The notes: generated from the sequence alone by a model not told the origin. A stretch of 64,000 bases of DNA from Salinibacterium amurskyense (GCF_002797685.1 NZ_PGFH01000001.1:1054001-1118000); one strand, 5' to 3'. Positions 8,972 to 18,890 are shown, counted from the first letter of the stretch. Numbers and translations: made by a program.

Positions 8972-9652
8972 GTGAACCCGCGAATTCTTGTAGTCGATGA
9001 CGATACTGCCCTGGCAGAAATGATCGGAATCGTTCTACGCACTGAAGGTTACGAACCATTTTTCTGCCAAGACGGCGCCCTAGCGTACGACGCCTTCAAG
9101 TCGGCCGCGCCCGATTTGGTGCTGCTCGACCTCATGCTGCCCGGCATGGATGGAATCGAGATTTGCTCCCGCATTCGCGAGGAGTCCGGTGTGCCGATCA
9201 TCATGCTCACGGCTAAGAGCGACACGGCGGATGTCGTGAAGGGTCTCGAGAGCGGGGCTGACGACTACGTGGTCAAGCCCTTCAATCCCAAGGAGCTCGT
9301 GGCGCGTGTACGCACCCGACTGCGCCCCGCGAGCGATGCTGCCACCGGCACGCTCACCGTCGGCGACCTTGAATTGGATGTCACGGGCCATGAGGTGCGC
9401 CGTGGCGATACCAAAATCAATCTGACTCCGCTCGAGTTCGAGCTCTTGCTGGCGCTCGCGATGAAGCCCGAACAGGTATTCACGCGTGAAATGCTGCTGG
9501 AGCAGGTCTGGGGCTACCACTACAAGGCAGACACTCGTCTGGTGAACGTTCACGTTCAGCGTTTGCGCGCCAAGGTTGAAGAAGATCCCGACAACCCGAA
9601 GATCGTGATGACGGTTCGCGGTGTTGGTTACCGCGCTGGCGCCACCGCGTAG
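8972..9652 (+). CDS. mtrA: Response regulator MtrA
   Basis: An OmpR/PhoB-type regulator that controls cell-wall and division genes in actinobacteria. The receiver domain (1-115) has acidic residues D9/D10, phosphoacceptor D53 (in LLDLMLPGMD) and the conserved Lys of VVKPFNPKELVARV. The winged-helix DNA-binding domain (130-226) contains LTPLEFELLLALA and VNVHVQRLRAKVE. The start was set at GTG 8972 (VNPRILVVDDD) because the family begins just before the receiver strand and a GAGGA lies upstream. The longer open frame adds residues with no family match. mtrB and lpqB follow directly, the canonical MtrAB-LpqB order. Length is 226 aa, typical. Confidence 0.96.
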   Translation: MNPRILVVDDDTALAEMIGIVLRTEGYEPFFCQDGALAYDAFKSAAPDLVLLDLMLPGMDGIEICSRIREESGVPIIMLTAKSDTADVVKGLESGADDYVVKPFNPKELVARVRTRLRPASDAATGTLTVGDLELDVTGHEVRRGDTKINLTPLEFELLLALAMKPEQVFTREMLLEQVWGYHYKADTRLVNVHVQRLRAKVEEDPDNPKIVMTVRGVGYRAGATA

Positions 9653-9657
9653 GTTCT

Positions 9658-11271
9658 ATGCGCGATTTTGACTGGCGCGGCTGGGTGCGGCGAGGCGCCG
9701 CAGTATGGCGCTCGTCACTTCAACTGCGCACTGTGGCGATCACGGTGCTGTTGTCATCCGTTGCGGTGATGGTTATTGCGGGCTACATGTCGCTGAGTGT
9801 GGGCGCGAACCTGTTTGATGCGAGCCGCGATCAGCTCACGCGTACGTCGGTGAACGCAACCCTTGCTGGTCAACAAGTGTTCGATGCTGCTGACGAAGGC
9901 CTTGGCCTCGAAGACCTCGACGTCATGATGGGCGAGGCCGCAAAGGTCATCGAGAGTGTTGCCTCCAGCACCGGTGGCACGAGTTACGCGATTTTGCGAA
10001 CGCCCGGTCAGGAAGGGTCACGGGTTCCTTCCGATGTTCAAACTCAGGGTCTCGGTTCCGAATCCCTGATTTCGCAAGAGCTTCGCGATGTGGTCGCCGC
10101 GTCGACCGAGCAACGTACCTACTGGCAGTCGGTGGCCCTGAGGCAAGATGCCGACACCGCCGATCATCCCGGTCTTGTTGTCGGCTCGACACTCGATATT
10201 CGTGGCGCGCAATATGAGCTGTATTTGGTCTACGACATCCAAGACACTCAAGACACCCTTGTTCTCGTGCAGCAGACGCTCGGTCTCGGTGGCTTTGCGC
10301 TGCTCGCGCTGATCGGCGTTGTCACGTTCGTCGTGGTGCGTCTCGTCGTGGGGCCTGTTCGTCTTGCGGCTGAGACTAGTCAGCGTTTGGCGGCCGGCGA
10401 ACTCGAGGTGCGCATTCCGGTTCAGGGTGACGACGTCATTGCCACTCTCGCCCGCTCGTTCAACGGTATGGCCACGAGCATGCAGCAGCAGATCACCCGC
10501 CTCGCCGCGCTCTCGCAGGTTCAGCAACGTTTCGTTTCGGATGTCTCGCACGAGCTTCGTACGCCGCTCACGACCATCAGGCTCGCCGGCGATGTTCTGT
10601 ACGACCAGCGCGACACTTTTCCGCCCGCCACGGCACGCACTGCCGAGTTGCTGCACACCCAGGTTGAACGGTTTGAGCTGTTGCTCGCCGACTTGCTTGA
10701 GATGAGCCGCTACGACGCTGGAGCTGTTGACATGGAGACGGAGCCCACAAACCTCGTGCGGCTCGTCGAAGACGCCATCGAGAGCCTCACGTCGCTTGCG
10801 GAGAGCAAGGGCTCCGAACTGCGGCTCGTTGCCCCCGGTGGCCATTTCGAAGCGGACGTCGACCCCCGCCGCATCCGCCGCATTCTGCAAAACCTAGTGA
10901 GCAATGCCATCGACCACGGCGACGGGCTACCGATCGTCGTGTGGATCGACAGCGACCAGGATGCCGTTGCTATCGCCGTGCGTGATTACGGCGTTGGCAT
11001 GAGCCAGGCGGCCCTCGAGCGCGTCTTCGATCGCTTCTGGCGGGCTGATCCGTCGCGCCAACGCACCACGGGTGGCACTGGCCTCGGGCTGGCAATTGCG
11101 CTCGAGGATGCTGCGCTTCACGGCGGCTGGCTCGAAGTGTGGTCGGATGGAGACCACGGTTCGTGCTTCCGGCTCACGATTCCCCGCGAGCGCGGCGCAG
11201 AATTGCGCTCATCGCCGCTTGAATTGCCGCCGAATGATGACATCCCGAGCTTGGAGGCGCCCCATGCCTAA
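9658..11271 (+). CDS. mtrB: Sensor histidine kinase MtrB
   Basis: A 537-residue membrane kinase paired with MtrA. It has transmembrane helices at about residues 22-45 and 200-228 around an extracytoplasmic sensor region, then a HAMP domain (about 230-282). The DHp helix carries the phosphoacceptor His in SDVSHELRTPLTTIRLAG. The HATPase_c domain has the N-box NLVSNAIDHG, G1 box DYGVGM and GGTGLGLAIA. The gene lies 5 bp after mtrA. Its 3' end overlaps lpqB by 8 nt, so the three are coupled. Confidence 0.95.
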   Translation: MRDFDWRGWVRRGAAVWRSSLQLRTVAITVLLSSVAVMVIAGYMSLSVGANLFDASRDQLTRTSVNATLAGQQVFDAADEGLGLEDLDVMMGEAAKVIESVASSTGGTSYAILRTPGQEGSRVPSDVQTQGLGSESLISQELRDVVAASTEQRTYWQSVALRQDADTADHPGLVVGSTLDIRGAQYELYLVYDIQDTQDTLVLVQQTLGLGGFALLALIGVVTFVVVRLVVGPVRLAAETSQRLAAGELEVRIPVQGDDVIATLARSFNGMATSMQQQITRLAALSQVQQRFVSDVSHELRTPLTTIRLAGDVLYDQRDTFPPATARTAELLHTQVERFELLLADLLEMSRYDAGAVDMETEPTNLVRLVEDAIESLTSLAESKGSELRLVAPGGHFEADVDPRRIRRILQNLVSNAIDHGDGLPIVVWIDSDQDAVAIAVRDYGVGMSQAALERVFDRFWRADPSRQRTTGGTGLGLAIALEDAALHGGWLEVWSDGDHGSCFRLTIPRERGAELRSSPLELPPNDDIPSLEAPHA

Positions 11272-12943
11272 GTTCTCCAAGATTGCGTTCTTCTCCTTGG
11301 TCACCGCAGTTTCTGTTGCGCTTACGGGTTGCGTTGGAGTGCCGACGTCGAGCGAGGTGCAAACCGGGCCGCTCATCAATGAACAAGACGGCGCCCAATA
11401 CGAGATCGTCGCTTCAGGGCCCGTCGCTGGCTCAACGCAGGAACAAATTCTTACTGACTTCATGAATGCCGTGCGCTCTCCCGCGCGAGACTATTCCGTG
11501 GCCCGCGAGTTCCTCACCGGCGCGATGAGCGAGGCATGGAATCCCGCTGCGAGCGCCACCGTTCTCGAACGCGACAAGCTGCCGACTATTGCGCCAGCGC
11601 TCGACGAAAACGCACTCACCTACTCGTTCTCGGCGCAAGCTGTTATCGACGCGCGAGGGGTGTACTCCGAGCTGCCGTCGCCGGTGTCTCAGACTCTCGC
11701 ATTCGCGTTTGAGCAGGTCAATGGGGAGTGGCGAATTTCCACAGCGCCCCCGGGGGTAGTTCTGACGCTTCGTGGTTTCGAAGTGAGTTTCGAAGAGCAA
11801 GTGCTGTATTACTTTGACCCTAGCTTCGCCTACCTGATCCCTGACACCCGCTGGTTTGCTGCGCGGGAGTCGTCGCAGGCGCGGGCGCTTCAAGCATTAT
11901 TGGCTGCCGATTCGGCGTGGGTGCAGCAGGGCGTTGTGCTCACCGCATTCCCGCCATCTACGACGCTCGGGACCACAAGCAGTCTTACCTCTGGCCGTGC
12001 AGTCGTTGACCTGAGTTCTGAGGCGCTCGCCGCCAATAACGTGGCGCGCGACCGCATGCGTCAGCAACTATCGGCGACACTTCACACGCCGATCGTGGTG
12101 CTGACGGTTGAAGGGCGCGAGCTTCAAGACTCCAGCTCCGGTCAAAACGCGGCTGTGATCGAACCGGGGTCCGCCGGCCCGCTCGTTGTGGGCACGGGAG
12201 ACCAATTTGGCTTCAGCACGAGCGATGGGCTGAGCGCGATCACTGAGCTCAGTGACATTGTGACTTCGGCTGGGGCCACCACGGCAGCGCTGTCTGCCGA
12301 CCGGCTCTCGGCTGTGTATCGCGCCGCAGACGGCGCGGCCTATTTTGCGTCGGTGGGTGTCGCTCCGCGCCTGATCGATGCGCGGTCCGGGCTCGTGGCG
12401 CCATCGCTCGACCCTTTCCGGTTCGTCTGGTCTGCGCAGCGCTCCAGCGCCACGTCGCTGACGACTTTCGCGGTCGACGGCACCGAGCATCCGCTGCAGA
12501 CCTCGTTGCCCGCTGACTCTCAGATTGTGTCGCTGGATGTCTCCCGCGACGGTGCGCGATTGCTCGTGTATCTCTCCACTCCGTCAGGTCCTCAACTGCT
12601 CGTGTACGGAATCGTGCGCCAACAGGGCAACGTTCCCGTTCAGCTCGTGGAACCGGTGTCTCTGCCGGTGCGCTCCGGAACCGCAATCGACGCGGCGTGG
12701 GTTGGCTCAAGCAGTGTCGCAACGTTGACCGGTGACGACGGTTCTGTCGAGGTCACCGCGTACAACCTCGGTGGTCCCTCTCAAGACTTGGGTGACGTCG
12801 ATGGCGCAACGCAACTCGTAACAACGGGCTCGAACACCGATGGGCTCCGTGTGCTGGCTGACGGCGAAGTGTGGCGGCCGCAGGGCAGTCAAGCGTGGGT
12901 GCAGACCGGGCTCGACGCCTCCTTCCTAGCGGTGCAGCAGTAA
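11264..12943 (+). CDS. lpqB: Lipoprotein LpqB, MtrB modulator with GerMN domain
   Basis: A 559-residue lipoprotein with signal peptide and lipobox LTGC (about residue 22). Residue 23 onward is extracytoplasmic. A GerMN domain lies around residues 180-310 (the QVLYYFDPSFAYLIPDTRW region), followed by a C-terminal beta-propeller-like LpqB domain. In mycobacteria LpqB binds MtrB and tunes MtrA phosphorylation. The start was set at ATG 11264 behind GGAGG (11252-11256), since the signal peptide begins there. The longer open frame from 11072 lies inside mtrB. Its stop is followed after 62 bp by comF. Confidence 0.93.
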   Translation: MPKFSKIAFFSLVTAVSVALTGCVGVPTSSEVQTGPLINEQDGAQYEIVASGPVAGSTQEQILTDFMNAVRSPARDYSVAREFLTGAMSEAWNPAASATVLERDKLPTIAPALDENALTYSFSAQAVIDARGVYSELPSPVSQTLAFAFEQVNGEWRISTAPPGVVLTLRGFEVSFEEQVLYYFDPSFAYLIPDTRWFAARESSQARALQALLAADSAWVQQGVVLTAFPPSTTLGTTSSLTSGRAVVDLSSEALAANNVARDRMRQQLSATLHTPIVVLTVEGRELQDSSSGQNAAVIEPGSAGPLVVGTGDQFGFSTSDGLSAITELSDIVTSAGATTAALSADRLSAVYRAADGAAYFASVGVAPRLIDARSGLVAPSLDPFRFVWSAQRSSATSLTTFAVDGTEHPLQTSLPADSQIVSLDVSRDGARLLVYLSTPSGPQLLVYGIVRQQGNVPVQLVEPVSLPVRSGTAIDAAWVGSSSVATLTGDDGSVEVTAYNLGGPSQDLGDVDGATQLVTTGSNTDGLRVLADGEVWRPQGSQAWVQTGLDASFLAVQQ

Positions 12944-13005
12944 TCGTTCTCCACTGATCGGCAGCACGACGCGGCCTAGCTCCGAGAACTCGGCACGATC
13001 GGGGG

Positions 13006-13836
13006 ATGACACCCCCACAGCAGCCTCCAGACCGCCACCAGCGCGCGTGGTGGCGCAAAGCCCTCCGCGAGGCTCTGCGCGACGCCTGGGCCCTCCTGAT
13101 GCCCGTGGAGTGCGCCGGATGCCAGAGGGCCGATCGAGCGCTGTGCGACGAGTGCGCACCCAGCATGGTCGCGCAGCCGAGCGTCCAGTCCACGCCGCAG
13201 CATCTTGCTGTGCATTACGCACTGCGGTACGAGGGCAGAGTGCGTCGGGTTTTGCTCGCCTTCAAGAACCATCACCGCACCGATCTCTCGCGACCGCTGG
13301 CACGGGCGTTCGTGCCGGCGCTACTGCGCGCAGTAGAAGCTGCTGAGCAGACTGAGGCTTCCACACGGTCCGAGGCCGCCAAACGGTTCGAGGATGCCGG
13401 GCCATCGGAGGTTGCCGCGCCAACGGATGCTTCGGCGCGGCCGCTTCAGATCGTGGCGGTGCCGAGCAGCCGGCGCGCATTCCGCACCCGGGGGTATCAC
13501 CCGATGGCGCTCGTGCTGCGCGCGGCGGGGGTGCGCCACGCCCGGGTGTTGCGCGTAGCCCAAGAAACTCGAAGTCAGAAATTGTTGAGCGCCGAGCAGC
13601 GAGCCCGCAACGTTCTCGGAGCGTTCATTGCGACGCGTTCCTTGGCTGGCATCCGCGTAATCATTGTGGACGACGTGCTGACAACCGGCGCCACGATCGA
13701 CGAAGCGGCGAGGGCAATTTTCGCTGCGGGCGGAACGGTAGTGGGGGCTGCAACCATCGGGTTCACTCCAAGAACGCTGACGGTTCGTGACATTGCCAGC
13801 GGTGAGGGCTACGGTATGGAAAAGGGCGCGAAATAG
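13006..13836 (+). CDS. ComF family phosphoribosyltransferase-like protein
   Basis: A 276-residue ComF-like protein. The N-terminal zinc-finger cysteines are present (C36, C39, C47, C50, in VECAGCQRADRALCDEC). The C-terminal PRTase domain has the PRPP loop VIIVDDVLTTGATIDEA (about 218-234). ComF is a competence-associated helicase partner in Firmicutes. In actinobacteria its role is unclear. An Ala/Glu/Ser-rich insertion of about 35 residues (110-146) separates the two halves and looks like a species-specific low-complexity linker. The order lpqB-comF-hpf-secA is conserved (M. tuberculosis Rv3244c-Rv3240c). Confidence 0.9.
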   Translation: MTPPQQPPDRHQRAWWRKALREALRDAWALLMPVECAGCQRADRALCDECAPSMVAQPSVQSTPQHLAVHYALRYEGRVRRVLLAFKNHHRTDLSRPLARAFVPALLRAVEAAEQTEASTRSEAAKRFEDAGPSEVAAPTDASARPLQIVAVPSSRRAFRTRGYHPMALVLRAAGVRHARVLRVAQETRSQKLLSAEQRARNVLGAFIATRSLAGIRVIIVDDVLTTGATIDEAARAIFAAGGTVVGAATIGFTPRTLTVRDIASGEGYGMEKGAK

Positions 13837-13881
13837 AAGCTGCCTCACGGGGCAGCCGCGCATTATGGCTAGGAGGTCGCC

Positions 13882-14580
13882 GTGGAAATCACCGTCAACG
13901 GACGAAATGTAGGAGTCACGGATCGTTTCCGTGAGTACGCGATCGAAAAGTCTGAAAAGGTCTCTCACTTGGCCGAGAAGGCAATCGCCTTCGAGATCAA
14001 GGTAAGCCGACACCACGAAACCAAAGGTTCCAGTGGAGACGACCGCGTTGAGTTGACGTTGATTGGACCAGGTCCGCTTGTTCGAGCGGAATCTGCTGGT
14101 TCAGATAAGTATGTTGCTTTCGATCTGGCAATGGCCAAGCTCATTGAGCGCATCCGCCAGTCGAAGGATCGCAAGAAAGTTCACCGCGGAAACCACCGCC
14201 CCACGTCACTGCGTGAGGCGAGCGCTGGCGGATTTGCTGTTGTCGATATCACCCCCGCTAGCCCCGACGTGATCGAAAAGGTCGCGACCGGAGCAGTGCC
14301 GATTCAGGATGAAGCGCCGGAGCCCGGCGACGAGGACTACTCGCCCGTCGTCATCCGCCGCAAGGTATTCCCCTCGAGTCACATGACTGTTGAGGAGGCT
14401 CTCGATCACATGGAACTAGTTGGCCACGACTTCTTCTTGTTCGTCGATAGCCAAACCGATCGTCCGAGCGTCGTGTACCGCCGCAAGGGGTGGGATTACG
14501 GCGTGATTGGTCTCGAAGAAGAGGCCGATGACGCTGTTCAGGGCGGCCGCTCGCGCAAGCGTAAGGTCGCCAACGGCTAA
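13882..14580 (+). CDS. hpf: Long-form ribosome hibernation promoting factor
   Basis: A 232-residue ribosome-binding protein that inactivates 70S ribosomes by dimerisation in stationary phase. The N-terminal S30AE/YfiA domain (1-105) starts MEITVNGRNVGVTDRFREYA. After a linker comes the C-terminal dimerisation domain (about 165-222) with VVIRRKVFPSSHMTVEEALD. The long form is typical of actinobacteria. The GTG start at 13882 follows AGGAGG at ideal spacing. The gene sits between comF and secA. Confidence 0.95.
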   Translation: MEITVNGRNVGVTDRFREYAIEKSEKVSHLAEKAIAFEIKVSRHHETKGSSGDDRVELTLIGPGPLVRAESAGSDKYVAFDLAMAKLIERIRQSKDRKKVHRGNHRPTSLREASAGGFAVVDITPASPDVIEKVATGAVPIQDEAPEPGDEDYSPVVIRRKVFPSSHMTVEEALDHMELVGHDFFLFVDSQTDRPSVVYRRKGWDYGVIGLEEEADDAVQGGRSRKRKVANG

Positions 14581-14621
14581 GCACACCAAGTTTTTGGCTT
14601 GGAGTTGATACGATTACGAAC

Positions 14622-14663
14622 CGGTAACGCGGCTGTGCGCTGATTGCACGCACCGCGTTACCG
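14622..14663 (+). other. Stable hairpin in the hpf-secA intergenic region
   Basis: Perfect 11-bp stem CGGTAACGCGG / CCGCGTTACCG enclosing a 20-nt loop that holds a further GTGC/GCAC pairing. It begins 42 nt after the hpf stop and ends 78 nt before the secA start. There is no U-tract, so it could be a 3' structure of hpf mRNA or a secA leader element. Confidence 0.6.
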
Positions 14664-14741
14664 TGACGTAAGCGTCTAAAAGACTGCGCTTCGTCGAGCA
14701 GTGCCAGCGTCGGACCCGTCCGACAAGAATGGGAGTATTCG

Positions 14742-17549
14742 GTGGCGAATGTTTTAGAACGCGCTCTTCGCGTAGGTGAGGGCCGACTTCTTCGGCGCTT
14801 GAAAGGCTATGCGCAGGCGGTCAACCATCTCGAGGACGACTTCAAGACCCTCACTGATGACGAGCTGAAGAACGAGACTGTAGAACTGCGTGAGCGCTAC
14901 GCCGCGGGGGAGTCGCTCGACGACCTGCTGCCAGAGGCCTTCGCTGCTGTGCGTGAAGCGGCTAGCCGTACCCTCGGCATGCGTCACTTCGACGTTCAAC
15001 TCATGGGTGGTGCTGCGCTTCACTTGGGCAACATCGCTGAGATGAAGACCGGTGAGGGTAAGACTCTCGTCGCCACGCTTGCCGCGTACCTCAACGCTCT
15101 CGCCGCTCAGGGCGTACACGTCATTACGGTGAACGACTACCTGGCGAGCTACCAATCTGAACTTATGGGTCGCGTTTTCCGCGCCCTCGGCATGACTACT
15201 GGCTGCATCGTCTCCGGCCAGACTCCGCTCGAACGTCGCGAACAGTACGCGGCAGACATCACCTACGGCACCAACAATGAGTTTGGTTTCGACTACCTGC
15301 GCGACAACATGGCGTGGCAGGCAAGCGACATGGTCCAACGCGGCCATTACTTCGCTGTAGTCGACGAGGTCGACTCGATCTTGATCGACGAGGCTCGTAC
15401 GCCACTGATCATTTCTGGTCCCTCGTCAGGCGAGGCCAACCGCTGGTTCACCGAGTTCGCCAATCTCGCGAAGAAGCTCGACCCGGAGACCGACTTCGAG
15501 GTCGACGAGAAGAAGCGCACCGTCGGTGTTCTCGAGCCAGGTATTGAGAAGGTCGAGGACTACCTCGGCATCGACAACCTCTACGAATCAGCGAACACTC
15601 CGCTGATCTCGTTCTTGAACAACTCGATCAAGGCTCGCGCCCTGTTCAAGAAAGACAAGGATTACGTCGTCATGAACGGCGAAGTGCTCATTGTCGATGA
15701 GCACACCGGCCGTATCTTGCAGGGTCGTCGGTACAACGAAGGTATTCACCAAGCGATTGAGGCCAAGGAAGGCGTCGCGGTCAAGGCCGAGAACCAGACG
15801 CTGGCTACCGTCACACTGCAGAACTACTTCCGCCTGTACAACAAGCTTTCGGGAATGACCGGTACCGCTGAGACTGAAGCGGCCGAGTTCATGTCCACCT
15901 ACAAGCTCGGTGTTGTTGCCATCCCCACGAACCGTCCGATGCAGCGCATCGACCAGTCCGACCTCATCTACAAGAATGAGCAGTCGAAGTTCGAGCAGGT
16001 TGTTGCTGACATTGCCAAGCGCCACGAGCTGGGTCAGCCGGTTCTGGTCGGTACGACAAGCGTTGAGAAGAGCGAATTGCTTTCTCGAATGTTGGCCAAG
16101 AAGGGCGTCAAGCACGAGGTTCTGAACGCTAAGAACCACGCTCGCGAAGCGGCCATCGTTGCTCAGGCTGGTCGCCTCGGCGCCGTCACTGTCGCCACCA
16201 ACATGGCCGGCCGTGGAACTGACGTCATGCTCGGCGGAAACGCCGAGTTCTTGGCTGTTGCCGAAATGAACAGCCGTGGATTGAACCCCTCCGAGACTCC
16301 GGATGAGTACGAAGCTGCTTGGGATGACGTCTTCGCCGGCGTCAAGGCCGAGGTAGATACCGAAGCGAAGAAGGTTATCGACGTCGGTGGGCTTTACGTG
16401 CTCGGAACCGAGCGCCACGAGTCGCGCCGGATTGACAACCAGCTGCGTGGTCGTTCCGGTCGACAGGGTGACCCCGGTGAGAGCCGTTTCTACCTGTCGC
16501 TTCAGGATGACCTCATGCGACTCTTCAACAGCGGTGCTGCTGAAGCCCTGATGGGGCGTTCGTCGGTTCCCGATGACCTCGCGATCGAGTCGAAGGTTGT
16601 CAGCCGCGCCATCCGCAGTGCTCAGGCACAGGTGGAATCGCGTAACGCTGAGATCCGCAAGAACGTTCTCAAGTACGACGATGTTCTCAACCGCCAGCGT
16701 GAAGCTATTTACAGTGACCGCCGTCACATCCTCGAAGGAGATGACCTTAAGGATCGCGTACAGCGCTTCCTCAAGGACGTCGTTACCGAGGTTGTTGATG
16801 TACACACCGCGGAGGGTCACTCAGAAGAGTGGGACTTCGAGGGGCTGTGGGCCGAGCTTAAGACGATGTATCCCGTGGGCATCACTGTCGACGAGGTGCT
16901 CACCGAGGCTGGCTCGCGCGGCAAGATGACGAGCGCGTTCATTGCCAAGGAAATCCACTCGGATGCCGTGATCGCTTACGAACGTCGCGAACAGCAACTG
17001 GGGGAGCCCGCCATGCGCGAGCTCGAGCGTCGTGTTGTACTGAGTGTGATCGACCGCCGCTGGCGCGACCACCTTTACGAGATGGACTACCTCAAAGACG
17101 GAATTGGTCTGCGAGCAATGGCTCAGCGCGATCCGCTCATCGAATACCAGCGCGAAGGTTACGCGCTGTTCCAGACGATGATGGGGCAAATCCGCGAAGA
17201 GACTGTTGGCTTCCTCTTCAACCTCGATGTTGAGGTGAATGGCGGCGGTGAAGCAACGACCGTGCAGGCCCGTGGACTCGACGGTTCGAGTGCGCCGTCA
17301 GCTCAGCTCAGCTACTCGGCGCCCAGCGCTGACGCTTCGGGCGAGGTTGAAGTTCGCAACGATCGCGGTCAAGTTGAGCGTGCCGCTACAGCGCAAGCGC
17401 AGCAGCGCCAGGCTCCTCAGCAGGCACAGCCTGCCGCTCAGCCGCAGTCGAACGACCGTGGTGCTTTCGGGCAGCGCGCCGAGGGTGCCGCTCCTGAAGC
17501 TCCCCTCAACCGTTCGCAGCGCCGCGCGCAGGAGAAGCGCAAGAAGTAG
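14742..17549 (+). CDS. secA: Preprotein translocase ATPase SecA
   Basis: The motor ATPase of the Sec pathway, 935 aa, cytoplasmic and membrane-associated at SecYEG. NBD1 has Walker A MKTGEGKT (about 104) and the [16 protein letters not shown] Walker B region. The preprotein-crosslinking domain follows. NBD2 contains [14 protein letters not shown] and [13 protein letters not shown]. The helical scaffold and wing come next. The C-terminus is a Gln/Ala-rich linker ending [12 protein letters not shown], without the CxCx8CH zinc motif, as in many actinobacterial SecA1 proteins. The start GTG 14742 gives the normal N-terminus ([15 protein letters not shown]). A strong hairpin lies in the leader. 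Confidence 0.97.
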   Translation: MANVLERALRVGEGRLLRRLKGYAQAVNHLEDDFKTLTDDELKNETVELRERYAAGESLDDLLPEAFAAVREAASRTLGMRHFDVQLMGGAALHLGNIAEMKTGEGKTLVATLAAYLNALAAQGVHVITVNDYLASYQSELMGRVFRALGMTTGCIVSGQTPLERREQYAADITYGTNNEFGFDYLRDNMAWQASDMVQRGHYFAVVDEVDSILIDEARTPLIISGPSSGEANRWFTEFANLAKKLDPETDFEVDEKKRTVGVLEPGIEKVEDYLGIDNLYESANTPLISFLNNSIKARALFKKDKDYVVMNGEVLIVDEHTGRILQGRRYNEGIHQAIEAKEGVAVKAENQTLATVTLQNYFRLYNKLSGMTGTAETEAAEFMSTYKLGVVAIPTNRPMQRIDQSDLIYKNEQSKFEQVVADIAKRHELGQPVLVGTTSVEKSELLSRMLAKKGVKHEVLNAKNHAREAAIVAQAGRLGAVTVATNMAGRGTDVMLGGNAEFLAVAEMNSRGLNPSETPDEYEAAWDDVFAGVKAEVDTEAKKVIDVGGLYVLGTERHESRRIDNQLRGRSGRQGDPGESRFYLSLQDDLMRLFNSGAAEALMGRSSVPDDLAIESKVVSRAIRSAQAQVESRNAEIRKNVLKYDDVLNRQREAIYSDRRHILEGDDLKDRVQRFLKDVVTEVVDVHTAEGHSEEWDFEGLWAELKTMYPVGITVDEVLTEAGSRGKMTSAFIAKEIHSDAVIAYERREQQLGEPAMRELERRVVLSVIDRRWRDHLYEMDYLKDGIGLRAMAQRDPLIEYQREGYALFQTMMGQIREETVGFLFNLDVEVNGGGEATTVQARGLDGSSAPSAQLSYSAPSADASGEVEVRNDRGQVERAATAQAQQRQAPQQAQPAAQPQSNDRGAFGQRAEGAAPEAPLNRSQRRAQEKRKK

Positions 17550-17585
17550 CAAGAACGTGAGCTAGCGCAGTGCGCTGGAGTTAAC

Positions 17586-17626
17586 CAACGGATGCCCCAC
17601 TCGACAATCGAGTGGGGCATCCGTTG
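17586..17626 (+). terminator. Hairpin terminator between secA and Rv3235-like gene
   Basis: A 19-bp perfect stem (CAACGGATGCCCCACTCGA and its complement) with a CAA loop. The right arm runs into TTGTTGT. It lies 37 bp after the secA stop and before the stop of the convergent gene, so it can serve both strands. Confidence 0.8.
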
Positions 17627-17651
17627 TTGTGCGCTCTGCAGGGGTGTGAGG

Positions 17652-18140
17652 CTACAGAACGTTGATGGCCGTGGCGCGCCAGCGCTTGTCGAGGCCCTCG
17701 AGGCGCACGGCAACAGCGCGCGTGCGGGCGCGGCCACGAACGATGACCACTGCTTCGACTGCGCCGTCGCGCGGTTCGCAGAGGCGGATGGAACCCATCG
17801 TGAAGCTGGGGCGGGTGACCGGTTGTCCCTTAGCGCGTCGGGCACGCGCTGAGAGCACCACTCGCTTGAGCAGGTGGCGGTAGACGTCGTCGGTGACCCA
17901 CCGCGACATCTGCTCAAGGTCACGAGCACCGGCGAGCACCTCGATCACACAGCGAGTGAGGTTCTCGACGAGGGGCGCGGGGTCGGGTAGCTCCGCGCTA
18001 GGGGTCGGCTGGTGGCCAAAGAACTCGTCAGGAACGAATCGAGGCCGAATGACCTTGGAGGGCAGCGTGCCAGCGCGCGGGCGCAACTGTCGGGGTAATT
18101 CCACACTCGGTAAGGAGGTGCGAAGTGGCTCGGTACTCAT
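17652..18140 (-). CDS. Rv3235 family protein
   Basis: A 162-residue protein with an ~85-residue Pro/Arg-rich N-terminus and a compact C-terminal domain (about 75-162). That domain contains NLTRCVIEVLAGARDLEQMSRW and ends with a short beta-rich stretch (ERWRA-like, RWRATAINVL). This arrangement matches Rv3235-type proteins found beside secA in actinobacteria. Function is unknown. The C-terminal fold recalls small SecA-neighbourhood accessory proteins, but no catalytic motif is visible. ATG 18140 is preceded by GGGAG. Confidence 0.78.
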   Translation of the reverse strand: MSTEPLRTSLPSVELPRQLRPRAGTLPSKVIRPRFVPDEFFGHQPTPSAELPDPAPLVENLTRCVIEVLAGARDLEQMSRWVTDDVYRHLLKRVVLSARARRAKGQPVTRPSFTMGSIRLCEPRDGAVEAVVIVRGRARTRAVAVRLEGLDKRWRATAINVL

Positions 18141-18278
18141 GATCTCCCGGGTAAAAGGTCAAGACGGCGATGTTCACCCCCATAAGGGGGTAGACCACAC
18201 TTAATCAGTAACGAGACCAATTGTCTATGACTAATTTTCAATTGTGGATAACATTCCGGACTCAGAGACCCGCCTCAG

Positions 18279-18284
18279 TACCGT
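18279..18284 (+). promoter_or_regulatory. Leaderless -10 element TACCGT
   Basis: TACCGT ends 6 nt before ATG 18291. No Shine-Dalgarno sequence is present, so the transcript probably begins at the start codon. Confidence 0.55.
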
Positions 18285-18290
18285 CAATCC

Positions 18291-18890
18291 ATGCGCTGGG
18301 ACAAACTCTTTGACGACCTCGAAAGCCAGCTCGAGCGCGAAATGACCGCGGATGACCTCGAGGTCGATGCGGAAGAGGAGCGGCTGCGACTGGGGCGGTT
18401 GAGCATCCGGGACCGCATCGTCGCCCTTCACGGGCGCAGCAGCGCAGAGGCACCTCTCACACTCGCTGTTCTGTTGATCACCGGCACGCGCGTCACCGTG
18501 CGCCCCGTGATCATCGGCCGCGATTGGATGTCAGCTGACATCGTCGATGACAGCGGTCGCCCGGCACAGTGCATCATCCCGTTCGCCGCATTGGCCGGAA
18601 TCTCTCTCGGAGCGGCCCACATCACGCCGAGCCTGGCTACCGCGCCGTCGAACGGGCACCCGAGTCTCTCACAGCGGTTGAGCCTGAGCTACGTGTTGCG
18701 CGACCTCTGCCGGCGCCGGCGCGCAGTCTCACTGCTCCTGGTGGCGGGGGAGGTGCACGGCACCATCGATCGCGTCGGGCGTGACCATGTGGATGTCGCG
18801 GTTCACGAGCGCGGAGCCGTGCGTCGCGAGACAGCTGTCTCGGAATATCGCTTGGTGCCGTTTACAAGTCTCGTGCTGGTGAAGCCTTAG
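18291..18890 (+). CDS. Conserved hypothetical protein of the secA neighbourhood
   Basis: A 199-residue soluble protein without a recognised name. An acidic helical N-terminus (MRWDKLFDDLESQLERE) is followed by two beta-rich segments. The first (about 60-115) contains LAVLLITGTRVTVRPVIIGRDW. The second (about 148-180) contains VAGEVHGTIDRVGRDHVDVA. Both resemble Sm-like small barrel strands, but I cannot confirm that. It lacks catalytic motifs and membrane segments. It is divergent from the Rv3235-like gene and probably leaderless. Confidence 0.75.
   Translation: MRWDKLFDDLESQLEREMTADDLEVDAEEERLRLGRLSIRDRIVALHGRSSAEAPLTLAVLLITGTRVTVRPVIIGRDWMSADIVDDSGRPAQCIIPFAALAGISLGAAHITPSLATAPSNGHPSLSQRLSLSYVLRDLCRRRRAVSLLLVAGEVHGTIDRVGRDHVDVAVHERGAVRRETAVSEYRLVPFTSLVLVKP

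Noticed and set aside
15588-16820. A 410-codon open frame on the minus strand inside secA
   Set aside because: It is antisense to the fully conserved secA reading frame and has no ribosome site. It is a by-product of GC-rich third positions.
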